Source of the DNA: Sulfitobacter sp. JL08
GTDB lineage: Bacteria; Pseudomonadota; Alphaproteobacteria; Rhodobacterales; Rhodobacteraceae
DNA: 64,000 bases
Direction of reading: 5' to 3'
NCBI RefSeq assembly: GCF_003352045.1
Contig: NZ_CP025815.1
Location: 2,108,001 to 2,172,000 of the forward strand
Under the pieces are notes generated by a model. The model was not told the origin of the DNA. It saw only the letters and a program-made list of their open reading frames with translations, and did no database searches. This document shows, one piece after another, positions 57,626 to 64,000 of the stretch. Every line of letters begins with the position of its first letter. Position 1 is the stretch's first letter. A program made the position numbers and the translations under genes.

Positions 57626-58128
57626 CTCTTTCGAACTGCCCGTTTTGCCGGAAAAGCCGTATCGTCCACAATTGCTAAAAGTGCCCTGCGAGCCCGACTA
57701 ATCCTGCTCATGATCGTGCCTGCCGGAACGTCCATAACCGTTGCCGCCTCCGCATACTTCAGCCCCAAAATGTCCACAAGAAATAACACTTCACGAGCCT
57801 CCGGTTTCAGCTTTTCGTAGGCCAATCTGACCAGAACATTTCTGGCGGTATCAGACTGGCCGTCAGTCACATCTAATAGACGTTTCTCAGCGGCAAGATA
57901 TTCCCTGCGCACACGTCGCTTTCGAAGTTCGTCGTACCTAAGGTTTCGAATGACCCGGAACATCCACGGGCGCAGTTCACTCCGTATTGTGGGGCGGTTT
58001 TCCGATCTCACGGCTCGTTCAATCGCGTCTTGCACTAAGTCTTCTGCGTTTTCCTGACGTTGACAGATCGCGCGCGCATAAGCGTGAAGCTCTGGAAGCA
58101 AGCTTTCGAGATGCGGAAAACAAACCAT
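57622..58128 (-). CDS. ECF sigma factor
   Basis: A 168-residue sigma-70 family factor of the ECF type. Region 2 is visible in ICQRQENAEDLVQDAIERAV and RPWMFRVIRNLRYDELRKRR, region 4 in LKPEAREVLFLVDILGLKYA and EAATVMDVPAGTIMSRISRA. I start it at ATG 58128 (MVCFPHLESLL); upstream in-frame starts lengthen a poorly conserved leader. It is first in the pair and its promoter lies in 58129-58300. It probably controls genes for a periplasmic or oxidative stress, possibly the adjacent sulfite-oxidase-type genes. Confidence 0.9.
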   Translation of the reverse strand: MVCFPHLESLLPELHAYARAICQRQENAEDLVQDAIERAVRSENRPTIRSELRPWMFRVIRNLRYDELRKRRVRREYLAAEKRLLDVTDGQSDTARNVLVRLAYEKLKPEAREVLFLVDILGLKYAEAATVMDVPAGTIMSRISRARRALLAIVDDTAFPAKRAVRKR

Positions 58129-58305
58129 GCGGTATCGTACCGTAATCCTCGATGTCGAGCAAAGCGCTTTTATGTGGCCGTCCGCCTTTCTATGCTGCTT
58201 TGGTTTCAATCCGAAACGATTGCTCTCTCATTCATTGAAGTCACCAAAAAAAAACTGGTGAACTGACGATCCCTTGATAAAATCCTCGATGCACGGGGAC
58301 GGAAA

Positions 58306-59187
58306 ATGACGAAGAACGACAATAGCGACCTTGTTGAGTTATGTTACACGTCAATAAATGAGGTCGAGGGATACCAAGTCTTTATTGAAACACTTTCTCA
58401 AAAGATTTGTGCTGATGCCGCAGACATTGTGCTAGAAAATACCGCCGATGGTTCATGCCAAACATTGGGATCTTTGGGCTTCGATCCAACTTTTCTGGAA
58501 AACTACGACACAGAATATCTTGGAAAAAACCCGTGGTTTGAAGAAATAGAAAAGCTAACTCCGAACAAATCTCATACAGACGAAATATTCTCCGAGAAAC
58601 TGGAAAAAAGTGCTTATTTCAATGAGTGGGTAAAGCCACAAGGACTAGAGCACTCGATCGGCGCAGTTCTGGAGAGCCAAAGGGATTGCAACGGTTGGAT
58701 CGGTTTATCCCGTTGCACTGGCAGTAATCATTTTTCCGATAAAGAAAAAGTAGTCATAGATATCGTCTTACCTCATCTGAAACGCTCAGTTTCAATCTTA
58801 AAGCGTTTAAATATTGACGAAGGAGCGACCAAGGTTTTTTCCATGGCAGTTGGCTGCATGGCGCTTCCCATCATCGTTTTGGATAACCAGGGACGCGTAG
58901 TTGAGATGAACACAAAAGCCGACGAGTTTCTTTCTAAGAACTCACAGCTTAAAATCTCGGTTAGTGGACACATTCAAACGCACTGCGGCAGAACACACGC
59001 CAAGATCGGTGCGGCAATTTATCAAGCACTGACCACGCTCGATAAACCAGAGGTACTACCACCTGCGCCTGTAATCGTTCCAGGCCATCAACAGGACGAC
59101 GCGTGCTCATTTGAGGCGGTCCATTATCGCGGCTCGTATGGTTTAAGTGGTGTGGTCGTAGTCTTAAGACCAGTACGCAAACTTTGA
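58306..59187 (+). CDS. LuxR-like regulator lacking its HTH domain
   Basis: A 293-residue protein with the two sensor-like halves of a known LuxR-type group: an N-terminal GAF-like region (NPWFEEIEKLTPNKSHTDEI, HFSDKEKVVIDIVLPHLKR) and a PAS-like segment (GCMALPIIVLDNQGRVVEMN). Members are usually about 370 residues and end in a LuxR helix-turn-helix; here the protein stops after VVVVLRPVRKL with no such domain. A dispersed-repeat copy begins 68 bases downstream, so the end was probably lost when the repeat or a deletion arrived. Confidence 0.7.
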   Translation: MTKNDNSDLVELCYTSINEVEGYQVFIETLSQKICADAADIVLENTADGSCQTLGSLGFDPTFLENYDTEYLGKNPWFEEIEKLTPNKSHTDEIFSEKLEKSAYFNEWVKPQGLEHSIGAVLESQRDCNGWIGLSRCTGSNHFSDKEKVVIDIVLPHLKRSVSILKRLNIDEGATKVFSMAVGCMALPIIVLDNQGRVVEMNTKADEFLSKNSQLKISVSGHIQTHCGRTHAKIGAAIYQALTTLDKPEVLPPAPVIVPGHQQDDACSFEAVHYRGSYGLSGVVVVLRPVRKL

Positions 59188-59254
59188 CCAGCAGCATCGG
59201 GCTATTCCGAACTCCGGCCGTGCAGCAGACGTCTAATTAGCATTCTGATGCTGC

Positions 59255-59433
59255 GCGGCGGCGAACGGCAACTTCGTCCCGCATGTGAGACATACGTCGC
59301 AACCGCAGCGAACGTCCGCTGCCGGTGAAAGCAGTCGTTCAAAAGCAAAAATTCGAATTTGTAATCATGAAGGACTGCTTTGCGCCGCACAGCAGACAGT
59401 CACCAAATTTCGGTGAATGACTGCATCGAGCCC
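59255..59433. repeat. Dispersed repeat, copy B
   Basis: It shares with copy A the run TGTGAGACATACGTCGCA and the GTGAAAGCAGTCGTTCA block, and with copy C the run GACAGTCACCAAATTTCGGT followed by GAATGACTGC. The stretch lies between the truncated LuxR-like gene and the acyl-CoA synthetase. No gene is seen in 59188-59657. Confidence 0.8.
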
Positions 59434-59657
59434 AGACTCTCTGTTTGTCAAAGAAATGCGAATGACAGCTTTCGCGGCCGTTCATAATTGTCCGGCCAAT
59501 GCTTGCCTCCACAGAATCCACAAACGGACAATTTGTGATAGCTGCCGCAAGTCGATTGACTGCGCGCTTTTGATTGAGCAGGTTAGAAAATGTGACGTTT
59601 TGCAGAGACGGCCACGCCGCTAAATTGAACTGAAAACATGTCGTCGTAGGAGGCAAA

Positions 59658-61178
59658 ATGCTTGATCACATTGGTCAGATTCCAGCCGCAGCCGCACTAA
59701 AATTCTCTGACAAAGATGCGCTTGTATTTGAAGGGCGGACATTTTCGTTCAATGAGATCAACGATCTGGTGGAACGCGCGGCAGGTGGGTTGAGTGATTT
59801 GGGTATCTCGCCAGGTGATACGGTCACGCTCTATGCTGCGAATTCGTGGGAATGGATTGTCAGCTATTACGCTATTGCTCGGCTTGGCGCGGTCATCAAT
59901 CCGGCCAATACGATGTTGACCCCCAAAGAGATCGAATATGTCGTAAAGGATTGTGGTGCCAAAGCGATTATGGCCTCGCCTGAAAAAGTGGCCGGGATCA
60001 TGGGCGTCAAAGCCGTATCAGATGTCAGCGCCATCATTTCTTTTGGCAGCGAACCTGCCGAAGGGGCCGTGTCGTTTGATGCGCTGATCGCAGCGAATAT
60101 CCCTGCTCCTGCACCGATAGATGTTGACCCCGCTGCTTTGTCAACAATCGGCTATACGTCGGGCACAACAGGGCACCCCAAGGGCGCGATGCAATCGCAC
60201 CGGGCAGTGATCACCAATGGGGCGATGACCAGCCAAATGCAGATGCGCGGCGCACAGGATTGTGTGGTCAGTGCCCTGCCATGCCCGCATGTGTATGCAA
60301 ATGTTATCATGATGAGCATGATGATGTTCGGCAGCAAATTGGTGTTGCATCGTACATTCGATGTGGATTTGGCCTTTGCCGATATCGCAGCGCACAAAGC
60401 AACCATTTTCGACGGCGTTCCCGCCATGTACATGTTCATGCTGAACAGCCCCACTCTCAAAGAAGCCGATCTGACGAGCCTGACGCGCTGCTATGTTGGC
60501 GGTCAGACCATGCCGGTAGCCACCATGGAAGCGGTTGAGGCCGCGTTCAAAATACCATTGATCGAACTTTGGGGCATGACTGAAATTGCCGGTCTCGGGT
60601 CAACGCACCCGCTTTACGGCACCAACAAACACGGCTCAATTGGTTGCGCTCTGCCTTATTGCGAACTTCGGATTGCCGATGCGGAGGATGCCGCCAACAC
60701 AATGCCACGCGGCGAGGTCGGCGAATTGATGGTCCGCGGCCCAATCGTGATGATGGGATATTTTAATGATGAAGAAAAAACTCGCGAGGCGCTTGAACCG
60801 GATGGCTGGCTGCACACCGGTGATTTAGGGACAATGGACACGGATGGTTGCGTCTATATTGTGGACCGTAAGAAAGACATGATCTTAACTGGGGGATTTA
60901 ATGTCTACCCCGCTGAAATAGAACGGGTTTTGGCGACACATCCTGCCGTTGCACTTGCCGCGGTTGGCAAGCTGCCTGACGACATCAAAGGCGAGATTGC
61001 AAAGGCTTATATTGTCCTGAAAACGGATACGACCTGTTCTGAAGATGAGATAATCTCGTTTTGCCGAAAATCTCTGGCTGCCTATAAATGCCCGCGCAAA
61101 GTCCAGTTCGTCAGCGACGTTCCTAAGACCAGCACAGGTAAGATCATGCGCCGGGAATTACATACGCTGGATATTTGA
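59658..61178 (+). CDS. AMP-dependent acyl-CoA synthetase
   Basis: A 506-residue adenylate-forming enzyme that activates a carboxylic acid to its CoA thioester. The P-loop-like motif is IGYTSGTTGHPKGAMQSHR (about residues 167-185), the aromatic/acidic block LWGMTEIAGLGS and DGWLHTGDLGTMD follow, then the hinge VDRKKDMI and the catalytic Lys in KTSTGKIMRREL. GTAGGAGG precedes the ATG. The acid cannot be named; fatty or aromatic acids are typical. Its mates are not adjacent. Confidence 0.92.
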   Translation: MLDHIGQIPAAAALKFSDKDALVFEGRTFSFNEINDLVERAAGGLSDLGISPGDTVTLYAANSWEWIVSYYAIARLGAVINPANTMLTPKEIEYVVKDCGAKAIMASPEKVAGIMGVKAVSDVSAIISFGSEPAEGAVSFDALIAANIPAPAPIDVDPAALSTIGYTSGTTGHPKGAMQSHRAVITNGAMTSQMQMRGAQDCVVSALPCPHVYANVIMMSMMMFGSKLVLHRTFDVDLAFADIAAHKATIFDGVPAMYMFMLNSPTLKEADLTSLTRCYVGGQTMPVATMEAVEAAFKIPLIELWGMTEIAGLGSTHPLYGTNKHGSIGCALPYCELRIADAEDAANTMPRGEVGELMVRGPIVMMGYFNDEEKTREALEPDGWLHTGDLGTMDTDGCVYIVDRKKDMILTGGFNVYPAEIERVLATHPAVALAAVGKLPDDIKGEIAKAYIVLKTDTTCSEDEIISFCRKSLAAYKCPRKVQFVSDVPKTSTGKIMRRELHTLDI

Positions 61179-61380
61179 GCAGATCATTTCGAGAACCCCG
61201 AAATGTCTTACTGCATCTGGGGGATGCGCCGGTCACAATCAGCAATCCGATCAAGTATTCCGATGGCAGTTGTCGCTCCATTTCAACTGGCGAAGCTCGC
61301 GTGGATCGAACTTTTGAACCACAATAATCGAAGGCGATCATTGGGCGCGACAGCGAAAGCGGACATCTGCACGTACCGCA

Positions 61381-61562
61381 GCGAACTCACCCTTAGTCCG
61401 CAACTGAGACCTTCGTTGTGACTGCAGCGAACGTCCGGTGCTTTTGAAAGCAGTCATTGAGAGCCAAAATTCGAATTTGCAGCCATGAAGGACTGCTTTG
61501 CGCTGCACAGCAGACAGTCACCAAATTTCGGTGAATGACTGCAACGAGCCCGAAGCCGCCGG
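61381..61562. repeat. Dispersed repeat, copy C
   Basis: It matches copy B over the CAGCGAACGTCC, CAAAATTCGAATTTG and GAAGGACTGCTTTGCGC runs and the GACAGTCACCAAATTTCGGT run, ending GAGCCCGAAGCCGCC. The rest of 61179-61791 shows no supported gene. Confidence 0.8.
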
Positions 61563-61791
61563 ATTGAAATCGTGTGCTTCGCCGGTGCAGCAAGCTGAGT
61601 TCCCTGATCGATCCGAGAGCTACGCTGCAAAGTAGTCACAGAAGCCGACGTTCGACATTAACGCAGTGAAGATCCAAATGCCTACAATCGAGTTGCAGAC
61701 GAAGCATGCATTCGATGCTGTTGTCCCCAAGGCTGTTTTTACCAAAGTTTTAGCTTCTCCGCCCACCAAACAACGATATGAAACCAACAAC

Positions 61792-63471
61792 CTACAATTG
61801 TTGTTCTATGGGCAGCCACCCTGTCAGTCTCGCTATCAACTTACGCACGAATCCTGCGTTGGGCTCGTCGTAGTAGATTTCGCTTATGCCAGCGCCTTCA
61901 TATCGCCAAATTGGTTCGCCGCCGGGTCCAGCAACTACGTCGAAGACGTAGTCTCCAACCTCGGCATTCCACTGGTTCAACATATCCGACGCCAGTTGTG
62001 GGCTTTCTATGATCATCCCTATTTCAGTATTTTGCCGAATGGACCGAGGATCGATGTTTGTCGAACTTACAAACAATCTTTCTGCATCGATGATTGCCAG
62101 TTTCGAATGAAGCACCAACGGGGTCCGACTGCCTTCGGCGATCAACGGCGCATCTGCGCGAACCTCGATAAACTCTATCCCTGATTCCAGGAGGCGGTTC
62201 CGGTATTTTGCGTAACTTCCATGCACATAAGCGTGGTTCGTAGATGCCAGAGAGTTTGTGATGATGCGCACCCGCAAACCGCGCGAGACGAGCCTTTCGA
62301 AGATATCAGCACCGTAGTCCTCAGGCACGAAATAGGGTGTAACTATCAGAACCTCACGTTTGGCTGACAGAAGCGTATTGTAGAAGGCATTGCCAACTTT
62401 AAACGGACCTTGGCCTGGTGGTCTACGCAGCTTCTCGGGATCGTCCGTGACCACATACGCCGCCCCTCGATACGACGGCTTCATTCCCTCTCTAAGATCT
62501 CGAAGATATTGAGAGTTAACAGCGCCTCTGTAAACTTTGGAAGCCGGCGCGTCGGGGACGGCACGTAGGACGGTGACCGCCTCACTCAACAATGTCGAGT
62601 CGCCGCGCGTAAAGCTTTCGACTGGTACCGCCCATTCATCATTCCAGAAGAGGTCGAAAGCATCTGATATCTGTTCAACCGGCGGACCGGCAACGAATAA
62701 ATCAAAATCAGCAAATTCGCTTTCTGTTTCTATTTGGTAATATTCGTCCGCGATATTGCGACCGCCTACAATGGCCAATGCGCCATCGACGATGAAGGCT
62801 TTGTTGTGCATGCGTCGATTTACACGCCTAAAATCAAGCAGGAAGTTAACTGCCAGCGTGCTGTTTCTTGACAGGGGGTTAAATGCGCGGATTTCGACAT
62901 TCGGATGCGCGTCGAGGGTTGCGATCTCTTCATCGCGTGCACTTGTAAACACGTCGTCGTATAGGAGGCGGATTTTGACGCCTCTTTCGGCTGCGTCATA
63001 GAGCGCCAGCCAGATCAACGCACCAGCAGTGTCTGGCTTGATGAGAAATGTTTTGAGGTCGATCGATGCCTCTGCCTGTTCGATCATTCTCAATCGTGCG
63101 CCCAAGGCATCATTGCCATTGCCTAGCGGTGCCAGCACAACCTGATTACCGCTCAACTTGGTTCCTGATACATTTTCCAAACGACTGACGGTGGACTGTG
63201 CAGGCGGCAAAGCATTTTGTGTCGGGCGGTTTGTTTCGAAAGGTACGTATGTGCAAGCATTCAAATGCGCAAAGCAAAACGCAAAAACAGCTAAAATGAG
63301 ACGCCGGCCACAGAGATATCTTATTGCGCCGCTCCCCGCCAAACGGTTTGGGTATGCATGAATGCCTCTGTGTCGCTTGGCTTTGCCAATATTGAGGGGG
63401 TGCCACCGGCATATCCGGGATAGCCCGGCTCTTGCGAAAGGTATTGTGAAAGCAGAGGCCCCAAGTTTCAC
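61792..63471 (-). CDS. Phospholipase D/cardiolipin synthase-like lipoprotein
   Basis: A protein with two HKD motifs, MHNKAFIVDGALAIVGGRN and LHSKLAIIDAERLFVSSTN, as in ClsC-type cardiolipin synthases and other phospholipase D family enzymes. Before the first domain lies a lipoprotein signal (RRLILAVFAFCFAHLNAC). The frame runs from GTG 63471 (559 residues, overlapping the cupin stop as GTGA), but that puts 72 residues before the lipid cysteine; TTG 63342 would give a normal 30-residue signal. It probably acts at the membrane in anionic phospholipid synthesis. Confidence 0.85.
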   Translation of the reverse strand: MKLGASAFTIPFARAGLSRICRWHPLNIGKAKRHRGIHAYPNRLAGSGAIRYLCGRRLILAVFAFCFAHLNACTYVPFETNRPTQNALPPAQSTVSRLENVSGTKLSGNQVVLAPLGNGNDALGARLRMIEQAEASIDLKTFLIKPDTAGALIWLALYDAAERGVKIRLLYDDVFTSARDEEIATLDAHPNVEIRAFNPLSRNSTLAVNFLLDFRRVNRRMHNKAFIVDGALAIVGGRNIADEYYQIETESEFADFDLFVAGPPVEQISDAFDLFWNDEWAVPVESFTRGDSTLLSEAVTVLRAVPDAPASKVYRGAVNSQYLRDLREGMKPSYRGAAYVVTDDPEKLRRPPGQGPFKVGNAFYNTLLSAKREVLIVTPYFVPEDYGADIFERLVSRGLRVRIITNSLASTNHAYVHGSYAKYRNRLLESGIEFIEVRADAPLIAEGSRTPLVLHSKLAIIDAERLFVSSTNIDPRSIRQNTEIGMIIESPQLASDMLNQWNAEVGDYVFDVVAGPGGEPIWRYEGAGISEIYYDEPNAGFVRKLIARLTGWLPIEQQL

Positions 63472-63836
63472 GCTTGCAGGACCATAAGACGCACAGCTTC
63501 CGGCCCGATGGCTTCCAATGTGTGGGTGGAGCTTGCAGCCTGCGGAAGGCGGAAAATTCCTCCAGGTCCAAGAAGTGTCTCTTCGTTTTCTGGCGCCGAT
63601 ATACGCAATGAGCCGCTCAGAACCACGGCTAACTGATCTTGATCGGGTACCCGCTTCCCGCTCTTGAAACCGGCTGGAAATTCAACAAATACCACGAGCT
63701 TGCACTTGGTTGCCTCAGAAATTTTGGCCATATCGCCCATCAGATCGTTGTTGGATACACGCAGCCTTACCTCCGATTTGTCCAGATACGGCTGACCTTC
63801 TTCGTCAGACAAGAGTTCTGTTATACTTAAGGCCAA
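63468..63836 (-). CDS. Small cupin-domain protein
   Basis: A 122-residue single-domain protein with cupin-like beta strands: KLVVFVEFPAGFKSGKRVPD, DQLAVVLSGSLRISAP and GPGGIFRLPQAASSTHTLEA. The second half keeps a histidine (STHTLEA) but the usual HXH of metal-binding cupins is not seen, so metal binding is doubtful. It overlaps the PLD-like gene's first codon by 4 bases, suggesting coupling. Function unknown. Confidence 0.75.
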   Translation of the reverse strand: MALSITELLSDEEGQPYLDKSEVRLRVSNNDLMGDMAKISEATKCKLVVFVEFPAGFKSGKRVPDQDQLAVVLSGSLRISAPENEETLLGPGGIFRLPQAASSTHTLEAIGPEAVRLMVLQA

Positions 63837-63877
63837 GATTTTTCCTTTTCTCTTTTATCTAAAGGTTCGGTCAGGTC

Positions 63878-64000
63878 TTACGGTGATTTTCGCGCTGCAA
63901 GTTTCCCATTCCATACTTCTACTGGAACCTTTGGTTGATCCGGATCTGCTACGTATGATGGCGTCATGATCTGAACGCCGTTTTCGTGGAACACATCCAC
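63878..64000 (-). CDS. C-terminal end of an MscS-family channel (partial)
   Basis: The last 40 codons of a gene that enters from the right edge: VDVFHENGVQIMTPSYVADP followed by DQPKVPVEVWNGKLA to TAA at 63880-63878. The phrase GVQIMTPSYVADP is typical of the C-terminal end of MscS-type channel proteins (beta/alpha domain). Only the tail is visible, so the subfamily cannot be set. It would be upstream of the cupin gene on the same strand. Confidence 0.7.
   Translation of the reverse strand: MDVFHENGVQIMTPSYVADPDQPKVPVEVWNGKLAARKSP

Overview
The window looks like a chromosomal segment of a marine alphaproteobacterium of the Rhodobacteraceae (Roseobacter group). This rests on the combined isc/suf operon led by an IscR with a single cysteine, CckA, a GTTC-N7-GTTC SOS box before recA, the IDH1-like isocitrate dehydrogenase, the HGGXXG-type small protein, DUF6356, and gene order typical of that family. 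No database was searched; all names come from motifs and family recognition.

Layout. (1) 1-4.9 kb is an AT-richer accessory strip next to the 3' end of tRNA-Arg(CCG): a dispersed-repeat copy, a secreted unknown, a decayed small-gene cassette and a GSCFA/GNSH-motif gene pair. (2) 4.9-39.7 kb is core genome. It holds the minus-strand iscR-nifS-sufB-(three small genes)-sufC-sufD-two Yip1-sufS operon with an Irr-box-like palindrome on its promoter; then an alpha/beta hydrolase, an HD hydrolase, icd, an Lrp regulator with an SMR pump, typA, alaS, recA, cckA, an rRNA methyltransferase, guaB and a RACo-like corrinoid activator. A LysR-flanked amine oxidase plus polyamine-type ABC importer and a diheme cytochrome c close the block. 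(3) 39.9-51.4 kb is bracketed by two full-length IS6-family copies in the same orientation. It carries a SAM-domain class III nucleotide cyclase with AAA and TPR regions, a 1207-residue multidomain protein, an IS30 remnant and an MscS-type channel. (4) 51.4-54.3 kb is a decayed island: a large serine recombinase whose 5' end is cut by IS6, short repeats and a chimeric gene remnant. (5) 54.3-64 kb holds a small secreted protein, a sulfite-oxidase-family enzyme with a diheme cytochrome, an anti-sigma/ECF sigma pair, a LuxR-like protein without its DNA-binding domain, an acyl-CoA synthetase, a phospholipase D/cardiolipin-synthase lipoprotein, a cupin and the end of another MscS channel.

The most exciting item is the protein at 44443-48066. 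It joins a cyclic-nucleotide-binding-like domain, a phytochelatin-synthase-type peptidase with intact Gln/Cys/His/Asp, a degenerate second copy of that fold, a glutaredoxin-like domain without cysteines, a PPC-decarboxylase/EpiD-type flavoprotein, ankyrin repeats and a gamma-glutamylamine-cyclotransferase-like domain. Read as a pathway, the domains could take glycine off glutathione, decarboxylate the exposed C-terminal cysteine of gamma-Glu-Cys, and release the resulting aminothiol from its gamma-glutamyl cap. A nucleotide cyclase gene 33 bp upstream could supply the ligand for the N-terminal sensor domain. The domain calls are supported by residue patterns; the pathway is inference.
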